Shown here: piece by piece, positions 11,987 to 24,513 of the stretch | Layout of the letters: each line of letters starts with the position of its first letter | Numbering within the stretch: position 1 is the first letter of the stretch | Source of the DNA: Flaccisagitta enflata | Lineage: Eukaryota; Chaetognatha; Sagittoidea; Aphragmophora | Reading direction: 5' to 3' | DNA: 64,000 nucleotides | Assembly: GCA_965153355.1 (NCBI GenBank) | Contig: OZ231127.1 | Location: 91,574,001-91,638,000 of the forward strand | Position numbers and translations under genes: made by a program | The notes under the pieces: model-generated | Told to the model about the DNA's origin: nothing | The model's input: the letters and a program-made list of their open reading frames with translations, nothing else | The model's database searches: none

Positions 11987-11999
11987 AAGTAAATAAAGG

Positions 12000-12135
12000 A
12001 TTTCAGTCAACCCAGAGCAAACCCTGAGCAAATCTCGAGCTACCCCTAGCAAACCCCAAGCTTTGGTTGCTTGAGGTTGAATCAGGTTTCAACCTGAGCA
12101 ACCTTAAGAAACCCCAAGAAACCCCCAGGGTTTAA
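12000..12135. repeat. AGCAAACCC-type repeat with internal palindrome
   Basis: Degenerate GAGCAAACCC or AAGAAACCCC units. GGTTGCTTGAGGTTGAA at 12064-12080 pairs with TTCAACCTGAGCAACC about 5 bp further on. Confidence 0.6.
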
Positions 12136-12232
12136 TCTCATCCCAGATTACCCAGTGTGGGTCCGGATTAAACACGGCTCTTGTCCTTTACTTAGATAGG
12201 GTTGAGTAGTAATGTTGTCCAACTTACACAAA

Positions 12233-12444
12233 AACAAGGCCGGATACACGGCTACCCCAGTCGCGTGCGGGTGGGCAGGGGCCATAATTGAGGTCAGTTC
12301 ATCATTTGGGCAGGAGCAGTGAGGCCAAAAACCGCAAAAAAACAAAAAAAGTAAAGTGTGACGGACGGACGGACGGACGGACGGACCGACGGACGGACGG
12401 ACGGACAAAGCGGGTTGTAGAGTCGCGTAGCACGCGACTAAAAA
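12233..12444 (+). mobile_element. Family A copy (A1 subtype), well preserved
   Basis: Nearly the same as the copies at 8346 and 49645, including GGGTGGGCAGGGGCCATAAT, CATTTGGGCAGGAGCAGTGA, AAGTAAAGTGTGACGGACGG and the terminal TAGCACGCGACTAAAAA. The CGGA tract is longer here. Confidence 0.85.
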
Positions 12445-12736
12445 GCCTTTATATGGAAGATTTTCCATATTTGAATGATGAAAGAAGTAAAAAAATCACA
12501 ATATTTCTTTAGTTTTTATTTCGTACCCAAGTCGGTCTTGATCCTGACTCAGTCTTGAAATGACAAGTAACTCAGTTGCAATTATGCTGCAGATGGCAGG
12601 GCAAGGGCATGCAACCCCTCCTACCCCCAACCCACACACACGTCTGTAGAAGCTCTAAAGACTTTTCAACTCAAGGGTGACAGACCAAAGGAGAAACTAA
12701 ATCAGACTTGTACAACCTAGTTTTTAGTAAATACAG

Positions 12737-12892
12737 TTTTTTTAGTTGCAGACGTGTGACTACGCTTTGCTGTTCCGGTCCATCTGTCCAACTGTAGGTC
12801 TGTAACATTTTTGAAATGCAGCACCTTTTTTTGCATTATTGCCCCCTGTCCAACCATCCGTGACTGTGGTTCCGTGTATGCGGCCTTGTTTT
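12737..12892 (-). mobile_element. Family A copy, reverse, diverged
   Basis: TTTAGTTGCAGACGTGTGAC opens the plus strand and GTATGCGGCCTTGTTTTG closes it. The words are AGTTGCAGAC on one side and ATCCGTGACT on the other, so pairing has partly decayed. Confidence 0.65.
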
Positions 12893-12985
12893 GTGACAAA
12901 CAGTTAGTCAAATGGCCATAGTTGTTATACCACCTCTCAAATGGAGGCTAGGAGCCTGATTGGACACATGGGTTGTATCTCAGTA
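12893..12985. repeat. Dispersed repeat I, copy 1
   Basis: GTGACAAACAGTTAGTCAAA through ATGGAGGCTAGGAGCC and ACACATGGGTTGTAT aligns at roughly 70 percent with 14425-14515. Function unknown. Confidence 0.55.
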
Positions 12986-13385
12986 TGTAACGCTCAAGTC
13001 GAAAAGTCTTAGGGTATGTATATTTGTCCCTGAAAACCCATCTAGAGGGATAATTGATGTCCTGCTATCAGCATGCTTTGAGCTTTCTCTGCTTATGACA
13101 CACCAATAAACATGGTATTAATTTCTTTATATACACATTAAGAGGTACAGGCCTGATTTCCGGGCAAGCCTACAAGCATGCTGCTTTGTTTTGCTGTCGG
13201 GCTATCATGTTTTGCGAACCCGATAAACTCCCTCTCCTGAAGATGTATTTCTGGCACTCAAGATGCTGAAAGAAAATTTGTTAGTCAGTCTTCTAGACCA
13301 TTTCACTTACTGAATCATTTGATTAAAAATGAGAGCAAATCAGAGACAAATCAAGGTTCATATGATCTGGAACTCCGGCGAAGCA

Positions 13386-13522
13386 TTTTTAGTTGCGGAC
13401 ACGAAACTCGGTCGGTCGGTTTGTCGGTCGGTCCGTCACGCTTGAGTTGAAAAGTGGGAAAACACGTATTTCCGCCCCTGCCCACCCGTCCGCAACTGAT
13501 GGCCGTGTATCCGGCCTTGTTT
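13386..13522 (-). mobile_element. Family A copy (A3 word AGTTGCGGAC), reverse
   Basis: TTTTTAGTTGCGGAC places the word at 13391-13400 and its exact complement GTCCGCAACT at 13488-13497. Relative to A2 this is a C-to-T change with the matching G-to-A change on the other arm. The end is GGCCGTGTATCCGGCCTTGT. Confidence 0.75.
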
Positions 13523-13599
13523 CAGACTCCTTTTGCTCTGTTAAATTGGGATGAGGGAGCCCAGTCAGAAAGACTGCAAATATAAGGCCTGATGATATA

Positions 13600-13655
13600 G
13601 ATATCGTTAGCAATGAATGTTGTTAGCAATGAATGTTGTTAGCAATGAATGTTGT
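13600..13655. repeat. 16-bp tandem repeat, about three copies
   Basis: GTTAGCAATGAATGTT is repeated three times almost perfectly. Confidence 0.9.
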
Positions 13656-13723
13656 TGCTGGACAGACACTCTTATTAACCAGTCATTTTGTAAAGATTTG
13701 TGAGCATATTGTAGAAAGGAAAA

Positions 13724-14012
13724 CAAGCCCGACCTAGCAATGATGCATCCTGACTGTGTCTCTATGCGTATTGACCTTGGTGGTTGACATGTGAGATATA
13801 GGGAGGGATAGATGAGCAGACAGACAGACAGACAGACAGCTAAAAGGAGAGTATAAAAAGAGTCTCTCACAACAAAGTATGTTTTCTGTGTGGTTTATTA
13901 CAAGGCATCCTACGGCTAAAAAGTCCCAAAATCTGCTATCTTTAAGGCCAACAGATGGACAGACAGACAGTCAGACAGACAGACAGACAGACCCTCTTAT
14001 AGAGATGCCTTC
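13724..14012 (+). mobile_element. Family D copy 3, old
   Basis: AACAAGCCCGACCTAGCAAT, GATGCATCCTGACTGTG and, at the far end, CAGACCCTCTTATAGAGATG align in order with the copy at 16153-16428. (GACA)n runs at 13817-13842 and 13960-13992 take the place of the GGAC tract. The terminal stem is lost. Confidence 0.55.
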
Positions 14013-14424
14013 CTCACAAACGCATATAAATATGTTCACTTACCCATATGAGGGAGACATAGTTAGCCCAAAAAGTTATCCAAACCGTTATTAAATTCAA
14101 ATCCTTTGGTTCAATAGTTATTGACAAAAAGCTCATTTGCATATTGCAGTGAATCACAATTTTGGTATATCAGCGCGTCGACTAAATTTCAAAACAAAAA
14201 GATTAATCTTGGATGTTTTAAAATGCAGTTGCCCATTGATATGTTCTAGTTTCTTTAGGTTTAAAGAATTATTTTTTTTTCTATTGAACTTTAGAAATCC
14301 ATTTTTTTACCTCTTCTCACCCCTCAGTCTATAGTATACAATTTTCGAGTCATCCGGACGCACGCACACCTTGACTTTATCAGTCTTGAGTAGCCTGGGT
14401 TTTTGTTAAAATGCAGTTTTTTTG

Positions 14425-14515
14425 TGTCAAACAGCTAGCTAAAGGGCTTAGGTCGTCGTATTACCTCTGATATGGGGGCTAGGACCCCGATTACACTCTC
14501 ATGGGCTATAACTAC
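14425..14515. repeat. Dispersed repeat I, copy 2
   Basis: GTGTCAAACAGCTAGCTAAA, GGGGGCTAGGACCCCGATTA and CTCATGGGCTATAAC match 12893-12985 in order. Confidence 0.55.
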
Positions 14516-14706
14516 TGCTAGTTTATATTATCTTATTTTCGAATGATAGATTCAACAATTATTCTTAAATAGGATAAAAAGATGTATTCAATTTTGTACG
14601 TTAATGACTTTTTCATTGAATGATGGATGTCAAGGGACGGGCAAATTCATTCCTAATAGGAATTACCAAAAAAAATGTAAAGGAAAGAGCAATACTACCT
14701 AGCTCA

Positions 14707-14911
14707 TAAATATACGGACACCTGAAAATGAGCATCAACTTTAGAAAGATGCTGCGCCTATGCAAATTAAGTTACTGACCCCAGATTGATCGCATTTGAA
14801 AGTTTTTAAACAACTCTTTGAAACAGGCCTAATCTGGTGTCAGTAACTCAATTTGTTTAAGCGCAGCACCTCTCCAAAGTTAATGCTATATTTCAAGTGT
14901 CCGTATATTTA
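14707..14911. mobile_element. Palindromic MITE, TAAATATACGGACAC ends
   Basis: The left arm (TAAATATACGGACACCTGAA, ATGCTGCGCCTATGCAAATT, AAGTTACTGACCCCAGATT) is complementary along its whole 80 bp to the right arm ending TCAAGTGTCCGTATATTTA. About 40 bp separates the arms. Flanks are consistent with a TA target, but the duplication is not decisive. No coding frame. Confidence 0.8.
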
Positions 14912-14929
14912 TCAGCAAGATGGTATAAT

Positions 14930-15600
14930 GGAAACAGCATGAAGGAACTAACATCTAACAATGGCTGATTTCCCTTGTAAGCGGGCATTACTCCATTTCA
15001 TACCTGCTCAAGGAGGGGCTTCAGTGTCTTTGGGGATCGCCTTATTTGAATGCGGTCTGTCTCTAGGAGACAAAGAGTATCTTTATTAATGTCTTAACTA
15101 TCTTAGATTATATGCATGGCATATCAGCTAGGACAAAATGGAGAATGGGTTAAGAACGCGGAGTATCCACAGCGCTATCTTATTGAATGTTAATCAACTT
15201 GTACTCTGTCTTTATATGAACCAGTCCTTGAGCCAATAGCTAAAGAACTGCATAGGAAAACAATAATTGACATGCTATTGAATGGATATTCACCAATATC
15301 ATATCAAAATATGACAGATCGAACAATTGAACAAATGGAAAGCTTACTACTTATTACAAACACCAATTTTGGTAATTCATCTATATAGAGTCCCTGGGGA
15401 ATTGCCTCTTACAGCCTCATCCATGGCTGGGTGTAACTGTTTTGTATTCTTATCAAGAGAAAGCTTTGTATGTTTCAATTTGTCAATTGAGCTTCCGGCT
15501 CCTGATGATCAAAAAATAAAGTCATAAAAGAATTTATATACGAAAATAAAGCAAATAAATTATATGAGCATAAACGGGTTTTGTTTCTGCACATGAGGAA
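14930..15600 (+). other. Unassigned; possible fossil of a coding sequence
   Basis: This is one of few stretches with protein-like composition. From about 15214 a plus frame reads without stops for about 55 codons (…EPIAKELHRKTIIDMLLNGY…) and stops near 15386. A 66-codon frame at 15327-15527 overlaps it in another phase. I do not recognise either. It may be a decayed transposon or gene fragment, or chance. Confidence 0.15.
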
Positions 15601-15689
15601 CTGTATTTCCTTTTAGTTCTTTCCCTACTTATCATGTAAGACTTCTCTCTTTCAGTGATTGGAATGTCCTCCTTCCTCTGATAGCACAA

Positions 15690-15965
15690 ATGAGACGGAA
15701 AGAAATTTTTCTGGTCTCAACTGAGCAGAAAATGACGTCAACAGAGTTGACTAAGTTAATGACGCCAACAGAAATATGACAGTCAATAGACGGAAAAATG
15801 ACAGGAAATGACACCACAAGGAGAGTATGACTGCCTCTAGGTGGGAATAAAGCTAGAAAATGAATCAACAGAAAGAATGTGACTGGCTTATGGTAGAAAA
15901 TTGACCAAGTTATGGCACAAACAGGAACAACACAGTCCGTTGGTGGAAAACGACAGTCTTCAACT
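15690..15965. repeat. Degenerate repeat of AAAATGAC/AACAGA motifs
   Basis: Variants of GAAAATGAC followed by CAACAGA recur at irregular 25-45 bp spacing. No coding frame of note. Confidence 0.35.
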
Positions 15966-16107
15966 TCAAAAATGAAATCATGAATCGTGAAAGATCATGA
16001 GAGTCTATGGGTGGAGCCATCGCATTGGCCAGAATATGATGTGGGGAATAACAGATCAAAGGATCTGGGTAAAACTGCAAATCAGTACTAGTTTGAGCTA
16101 TCAATGG

Positions 16108-16150
16108 CTGATACACGGCTACCCACGTCTCGAGCCATGGGCAAGGGCAA
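16108..16150 (+). mobile_element. Family A 5' fragment
   Basis: TGATACACGGCTACCCACGT followed by ATGGGCAAGGGCA matches the first 45 bp of family A. It stops where the next D copy begins. Confidence 0.5.
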
Positions 16151-16152
16151 TT

Positions 16153-16428
16153 AAACAAGCTTGACCGGGCAACGATGCGTCCAGACTGTTTCTCCGCGTG
16201 TATTGAACATGCGACATGAATGGAGAGACAGATGGACGAACTGACAGATGAAACGACTGAGTAGTAAAGGAGACTCTCAAAACATGTTTAACGATCGTTA
16301 GATTCAGAATAGGATCTCACCGAGGCCAAAAACAGCCGAGAAACACGGTTTTTGCACAGGAGTTACGGACCGATGGACGGACCAACAGACCCTCTTATGG
16401 AGATGCGAGGATGCATCTAAAAAGACAT
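16153..16428 (+). mobile_element. Family D copy 2
   Basis: AACAAGCTTGACCGGGCAAC, GATGCGTCCAGACTG, ... GGACCGATGGACGGACCAAC, CTTATGGAGATGCGAGGATG and CATCTAAAAA. The local stem GATGCG/TGCATC remains nearly complete. A 5' segment up to about AAAGGAGACTCTCAAAACA matches 13724-13875. Confidence 0.7.
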
Positions 16429-16545
16429 TTGGACAGGAGTGACGTACGCCTGTGAACGCCACAGAGGTTAAGTGTCACTGACCGACTGACCGACCTACCG
16501 TCGGACATTTTGGGTTGCAGAGTCGCGTAAACGGTTAGCATGAAA
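16429..16545 (+). mobile_element. Family A 3' fragment
   Basis: TTTGGACAGGAGTGACG, AAGTGTCACTGACCGACTGA and GTTGCAGAGTCGCGTAAAC match the middle and 3' part of A1. The terminal inverse word is missing, so it is truncated. Confidence 0.5.
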
Positions 16546-16705
16546 GAGCCATCAAAATAAGCAACACGTAAATTCATCATTAAAAGTCATTTATGTGGTT
16601 GACCTTTCTGTGCGCCAAAGACTCTCTAAATGCTGATTTGCATATCAAGCAATTTTTGCCACTAGCAAATCACAATCTCGCGCGTTACTCCGTTTATGCA
16701 ATCCG

Positions 16706-16800
<95 letters not shown>

Positions 16801-16868
16801 GCTTGTTGTTTTGTTTTTTTTGTTGTTGCTTTGTTGCTTTGACAGAGAGATGAGAGAGAGAAGAGAGA

Positions 16869-16935
<67 letters not shown>
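16706..16935. repeat. (TTG)n then (GA)n microsatellites
   Basis: TTG repeats run from 16706 to about 16803 and GA from 16842 to 16935. The poly-C/L/N/Q/T frames are artefacts. Confidence 0.97.
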
Positions 16936-16937
<2 letters not shown>

Positions 16938-17249
16938 GAGCGCCATCTTTCGTCCATCCTTTGGTGTGTTGTTTCTTCCAGTTTGACCTAGAAACGATAT
17001 TTACTCGTTGCGCTTTTTTTTTTTGCGCCTCCCGATAAATCGGTTCTACAGCGCCCTCCAAGCCAAGGATTACTTGGTTGGTGATAAATACAACAACCCA
17101 AACAGTTAAACCCCCGAAGTGAGGGATGGCAAGGACCAGGAATCAAAAGTTTTTTTACCTGATTTAGTCAGATTTGTGATATTGTCCACAAAATGAAAAA
17201 AGTCATTGACAATTAGTCAGGGCCCCTTGTTGGGCAACAGCTCAGCAAT

Positions 17250-17450
17250 TACTAGTCCAGATATCCAGCTCTAAAACCGCCTGTGTGTGGTCAGGGGCAG
17301 TTAAAGAACTAGTTACTTGGTAGTTTGGGCTGGAGCAGCATGGCCGGATAAGTAAATGGGTCATGAATGGACGGACAAACCAAAATATCAATGGACTGAC
17401 AGATCAACGCAATCGAAATATCAAACTAGTGCGGTTGACCTTTGAGGGAA
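17250..17450 (+). mobile_element. Family A relic
   Basis: GTGGTCAGGGGCAGTTAAAG, GTTTGGGCTGGAGCAGCATG and ATGGACGGACAAACC follow the order of A1 (GGGCAGGGGCAG, TTTGGGCAGGAGCAG, GGAC tract), but the ends have decayed. Confidence 0.45.
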
Positions 17451-17940
17451 CACACTCACTAACACACCCACTAACACACCTGCAAACAGCGCACACCCAA
17501 CTATAAGGCATGAAACTGCAATTCCCTATGAATAATTCTTAGCTATTTCTTTATTGCAATATTGATAGGAGCCGTTTCATTATAAAGTATAATAATGTCC
17601 AGTTCCACGGCATTCGCTCTAGTGAAGCTAAACTGTTAGGTCATCAGTTTCCGTCCTGTCATGATGATGATTTTCCGTTTATATGTCAACCCATGTCCAA
17701 TCGTTCATCCCACTCGCTCTCGACGTTGTTCATCACTGACTTGGCTTCATTTCATTCCCTTTCTCTTGGAATACCTATCAGCGATTGGGTTATCGTAAAA
17801 GTCTCAATATGATGGGATAGAAAGTAGAGTAAAGAATACATATATAAGGAAACAATCGAATATCTATGCTAAATTGGCAGATTGACACCAATATAAGCAA
17901 ATACGATCATGAAACTTATTTTGACGAGGACATGACAATC
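17450..17940. other. Unassigned intervening sequence
   Basis: No feature can be supported here except a short CACTAACACACC repeat near 17460. Confidence 0.4.
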
Positions 17941-17944
17941 TCTT

Positions 17945-18012
17945 GAATGGCGTGTGTGTAAGAACGTGCGCGTATGTGTGCGTGTGTGTGCGTGTGTGTG
18001 TGTATGTGTTTG
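17945..18012. repeat. (GTGTGC)n / GT-rich repeat
   Basis: Imperfect alternating purine-pyrimidine run. Confidence 0.8.
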
Positions 18013-18369
18013 CAAGTGTAATATTTCCATACAACAACAAAAGCGGATTTGGGCATAAGCTATTGAGAACGAATCAAAAGAAAGGCATTTTCTTGGCTTT
18101 CCAATCTCGTTATTGGAAACTGTAACGAAATGAGCTCATCTCTTAGATTGTGTATATTTTCTGCATATAAAAGCTCAATCATGTAAAAGGCTTCATTTTC
18201 ACCCAATATATATGTAGTTATTGGCGTCGATAGAAAGACACCAATCAACTAGTTACAATTGTCATGTTATTCTTTTTAGGCATCTTCCATTTGTATTCTG
18301 TTATCTTTCCGTTTATCAATTCGTTTATCTATCCTTTGATACATACATCAATCCATTGATTCATGCAAT

Positions 18370-19135
18370 GATTTGTTTGGTCGTTTGTTTGTTTGTTTGT
18401 TGGTTGGTTGGTTGGTTGGTTGGTTGGTTGGTTGGTTGGTTGGTTGGTTGGTTGGTTGGTTGGTTGGTTGGTTGGTTTGTTTGTTTGTTGGTTGGTTGGT
18501 TGGTTGGTTGGTTGGTTTGTTTGTTTGTTTATTTTCTTTTGTTTGTTTGTTCGTTTGTTTGTTTGTTTGTTTGTTTGTTTGTTTGTTTGTTTGTTTGTTT
18601 GTTTGTTTGTTTGTTTGTTTGTTGGATCGTCTGTTTGTTCATTTGTTCGTTCGTTCGTTTTTGTTTATTTTTCGTTATTTTTTTTCGTTTTTTTTTATTG
18701 TTTGTCTGTCTGTTTGTCTGTTTGACTTTTTGTTTTTTTGTTCCATCATTCATTTGTTCATTTGTTCTTTTATCTTTTTCTGTCGTCTTTGTATATATGT
18801 ATGTATGTATGTTTGTTTGTTGTTTATTTGTTTGTTCAGTTGTTTGTTCATTCATTTGTTTGTGCGTTTGTCCATTCATTTGTTCCTTCATTCAATTGTT
18901 CATATGTTCTTTTATCTATTTGTGACATCTTTTGTATGTATGTATATATGTTTGTTTGTTCAGTTGTTTGTTCATTCATTTGTTTGTTTGTTTGTTCATT
19001 CATTTGTTCCCTCATTCATTTGTTCCCTCATTCATTTGTTCATTTGTTCTTTTGACTATTCGTGCCGTCTTTTGTTTTTTGTTTGTTTGTTTGTTTGTTT
19101 GTTTGTTTGTTTGTTTGTTTGTTTGTTTGCTTGTT
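18370..19135. repeat. (TTGG)n / (TTTG)n / (TTCA)n compound tract
   Basis: Alternating blocks of TTGG (18401-18475), TTTG (18540-18620 and 19075-19135) and TTCATTTG mixtures over about 765 bp. The 234- and 258-codon frames of F/V/C/L/W are repeat translation. Confidence 0.96.
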
Positions 19136-19137
19136 TG

Positions 19138-19220
19138 TTTAGTCAGTGAATACTGTGACTTGATGAATGAAGTCAGTAAGTACTGTCACCTGATAAATGT
19201 AGTCAGAATATACTGACACT
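19138..19220. repeat. 30-bp tandem repeat, about 2.7 copies
   Basis: Units start AGTCAGTGAATACTG, AGTCAGTAAGTACTG and AGTCAGAATATACTG at about 30-bp spacing, each followed by TGA(C/T)..TGATAAAT-like sequence. Confidence 0.75.
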
Positions 19221-19609
19221 TAGCCTTCTCTTGGTTAACTTGACACTAGCAAGTTTTCTGTGATGACCAACTTAGCCGTACTATTGGGGAGGGTCGGTCA
19301 TTCAGAACTATCATGATTTCTAGGGTTTTATGGAGTCTAAGGACTCAATGGGCTTGATATGAATCACATTACATGAGAAAATTCGAACTCGAGTTATCCC
19401 TCATCTGAAAACATCTGTTTTCTCACCTCTTGGAAAGGTAACAACATTTCAGCTGCTCTTGAGGAAAAGTTGATAAATTTTAGAGTTCATTCACTGACGT
19501 AAATTTCTTGTACTGATGCTAATTCCCTGATTAGCTGCTTAAACATTCTAAGCTATGCCATTGGTTGCCACAATTTTTCCCTATGTAACGTAAAATTTAT
19601 GACTCTTAA

Positions 19610-19850
19610 CAACATATGGTGCACCAACCAATGAGCGTTCATGGCATGACCCAACAACCAATCACAGCTCAGCCTGAATGTGGCGCTAGTAGTCATGTTA
19701 GTTGGGCCACACTCAAGCTTGAGAACAACCAGCCTCATAGAAAGTGAGGACCTAATAAATTGTATAAAACCTCCTAAGAAGGATCGCGAATGATAGCATT
19801 GGAGTAAATTCGACAATCAATAAACAGTGGAGAATAGAAAAAACATGCCA
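19610..19850. promoter_or_regulatory. Promoter-like cluster (CCAAT, TATA, AATAAA)
   Basis: On the plus strand CCAAT occurs at about 19629 and 19659, TGTATAAAACC at about 19758 and CAATAAACAG at about 19819. CCAAT boxes 100-130 bp before a TATA box, with a polyadenylation hexamer 60 bp later, would suit a Pol II promoter or an LTR, but I find no LTR partner, primer-binding site or downstream gene. Chance is possible. The rest of 19216-20012 holds nothing else I can support. Confidence 0.2.
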
Positions 19851-20010
19851 GCTTCTTCATGATCTTACTACCAGCCACGCAGTTCTCCCAATGCTCAGCT
19901 GTCATGTTATTGAGGAATGGAGGCAGAGATTGCTGGTGTTTAGAAAAAAAACATAAGGCTAATTACGGTCTCCCTAGTACTATCGAGAAAATCGTGTGGC
20001 CAGTTCCATT

Positions 20011-20645
<635 letters not shown>

Positions 20646-20775
20646 AATTGTGTATGAGAAAAGCATCAAGCATCTTGTCTTGGACCAACGATTCCACTCA
20701 TCTTGGTTTCGTTATTTGTTCGCTTTACGGACCATTAGAACCCATTCGAGAACGCAAATTACCTCTACTGTGAGC

Positions 20776-21157
<382 letters not shown>

Positions 21158-21248
21158 AGGGGGGCATCTAAAATTCTTTCAAAAGTAGCTGGATACACAG
21201 ACGGACGCCTGGACGGACCTATCAACAAAACGACCGAAAAGGAAAACA

Positions 21249-21582
21249 AAAACAACTCGGGACACACTACAGCCCAAGTCGCGAGCGGGTGGGCGAGGGC
21301 ACTGTAAAAAATGACTACTCAAGCGTTTGGGCAGGAGCAGTAATGCAAAATCGCCCAAGAAGTAAAAAGTAAAAAGAAAAAGCAAAAAGTAAAAAGTAAA
21401 ATGTAAAAAGTAAAAAGTAAAAAGTAAAAAGTAAAAAGTAAAAAGTAAAAAGTAAAAAGTAAAAAGTAAAAAGTAAAAAGTAAAAAGTGAAAAGTAAAAA
21501 GTAAAAAGTTAGAAAAAGTTGAAAGGGGACGGGCGGACTAAGCGAGGTTATAGAGTTGCATAGTACGCGACTAAAAAAAAAA
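21249..21582 (+). mobile_element. Family A copy with expanded AAAAAGT heptamer
   Basis: CAAGTCGCGAGCGGGTGGGC and CGTTTGGGCAGGAGCAGTAA fix the 5' half. GGTTATAGAGTTGCATAGTA and CGCGACTAAAAAA fix the end. The AAGTAAA segment of the consensus has grown into about 20 copies of AAAAAGT (21360-21512), lengthening the element by about 130 bp. The GGAC tract is nearly absent (GGGGACGGGCGGAC). Confidence 0.75.
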
Positions 21583-21799
21583 GAGACATACGGGGAGAAA
21601 ACAAGAATACTAGAGCCTGGCACCATTTAGTCCTTTATGGTAAGGTATGCATGGGTTGCAAGTCAAGCAAGAACCTCCAAATTACGATATTCATAAAAAT
21701 GCTAAATTTGCAAGATTATGTCAATTTTTAAGAGCGCCTGGTTTTCCTCTTCTTGCTCTTATCTCTCTGCCTTTATCGCTGTCTGTCTTTCCTGCTGTC

Positions 21800-21806
21800 T
21801 GACATA

Positions 21807-21853
<47 letters not shown>

Positions 21854-21910
21854 ATGTATGTATGTATGTATGTATGTATGTATGTATGTTTGTATGTATG
21901 TATGTATGTA
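21800..21910. repeat. (TCTG)n / (TATG)n microsatellite
   Basis: TCTG tetramers change into TATG at about 21851. The TATG block is the insertion site of the next element and resumes after it. Confidence 0.95.
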
Positions 21911-22555
21911 AGGGTGGTCAAAAAAAAAGTGACTAAGCTAGCCTTTTCTTCGACAAGTTTGAAACTTTTTTTACAAATTGATATTTTGAAAATAAAGTAA
22001 AGTATATAAAAAAAAAGATTTTTTTTAATTTCCTAAAACAAATAACAACATAAATACAAAAAAAAAAATAAAATGTTTGCATAAATCAGTGTTAACATAG
22101 ATAATCAATTATTTTTAAGTAACACATATATAGATTAGGTCCTGTCTGAACTAAACATAATTATTAGTGAGACACAAAGCTTTTGTTTTAGAGATTTGAA
22201 TAGAAACAAAAAGGATGTTTTTCAGGAGTATCTTTTGTTTTGTTGTATGTTTGTATTTTTATAATTTTTTTTAGGTTTTTTACTAGCTTTTGGGTCATCC
22301 TTAACTATAAATGCTGAATCTGTAAAAAAAATTTCATTTTCATACAAAAAATTACTACAAAAAAATCCGAGCGGTCCAAAATTGAATTGAATTTATTGAA
22401 TATTACTTGAAATGAATAAAAAAAGTACAAAAATCACAATAATAAAAAAAATTCTCCTGCATTGTATCTTTTTAGCTAAAAAAAAGTTTTATAATAAATA
22501 TTTTTCTACAGAAGATATCAGAAAACAAAAAAGTCACTTTTTTTTGACCACCCAT
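21911..22555. mobile_element. Tc1/mariner-like non-autonomous element
   Basis: AGGGTGGTCAAAAAAAAGTG at 21911 is matched by the inverse CACTTTTTTTTGACCACCC with its last C at 22553. TA flanks both ends (21909-21910 and 22556-22557), as expected of Tc1/mariner insertions. The 645-bp inside is strongly AT-rich and has no transposase; an 83-codon frame at its right end is not recognised. It interrupts a (TATG)n run. Confidence 0.8.
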
Positions 22556-22790
<235 letters not shown>

Positions 22791-22813
22791 TTCCTCATGG
22801 CCTTGTGCTCTGC

Positions 22814-23193
<380 letters not shown>

Positions 23194-23290
23194 AATATAC
23201 CATCCTTTAAACAACAGAAGTTGACCTACATTTTCCTTTGCACGTGCAGCTTCGGCCTCAGTTTCGGTTCCCGCATGAAGCTTTTAGATC

Positions 23291-23408
23291 TAGGACGGGG
23301 AAAGGGGGGGGGGCTGCTAGGACGGGCAAAGGGGGGGGGGGCTGCTAGGACGGGGGAAGGGGGGAGGGGCTGCTAGGACGGGGAAAGGAGGGGGGGGCTG
23401 CTAGGACG
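23291..23408. repeat. G-rich minisatellite, about 31-bp unit, four copies
   Basis: Four units of the form CTAGGACGGG(G), AAAGG and a G-run of 8-11, ending GGCTG. Each unit carries a G-run long enough to take part in G-quadruplex formation. Confidence 0.9.
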
Positions 23409-23504
23409 TTCTCTCGCTTTGGTTGCTGGTACGAAAGAGAAAGCGAGAGCGGTGGGAGAAGTAAAGAGAGAGATATGGTACAAGGTTTCAAAAACGCACA
23501 GGGA

Positions 23505-23720
<216 letters not shown>

Positions 23721-24119
23721 GCGGCATACTGATGGGGAGGTGGACAGACACCTGAAGGGCCATGAACAGACACGAGAAAGAGAAGAGACAAAAAGAGAGC
23801 AAAAGACAGAGACAGAGATAGAAGCTTGTGGGACACTCTGGAGGCGCACGCTCGGCCGGGAGAGAGAAAGAGACAGATAGACAGAAAGAAAGAGGGAGAG
23901 AGGAAATATTAGCTTCAGGAAACACAAGAAAAATTAGTCGAAATAAAGGGCAAATGGAAAAAGAGGGGAAATGTTGTTCCAGAGTCCTCCCAATTTTGCG
24001 GTCTTCATGATATCTCTTCTTTTTTTTTCAAGATTTGTTCATACTGTGATTGTTGAAACTTGGTGTTGCTGGATATTTGGAGAATAGCATGAACAAACCG
24101 CGGCGACTATTATGTGTAT

Positions 24120-24449
<330 letters not shown>

Positions 24450-24513
24450 CAGATTATGAGCAGTTGATAGGTGGGCATTGGATAGTTTTGCCCATAACAA
24501 TCTAGTTGTGTAG

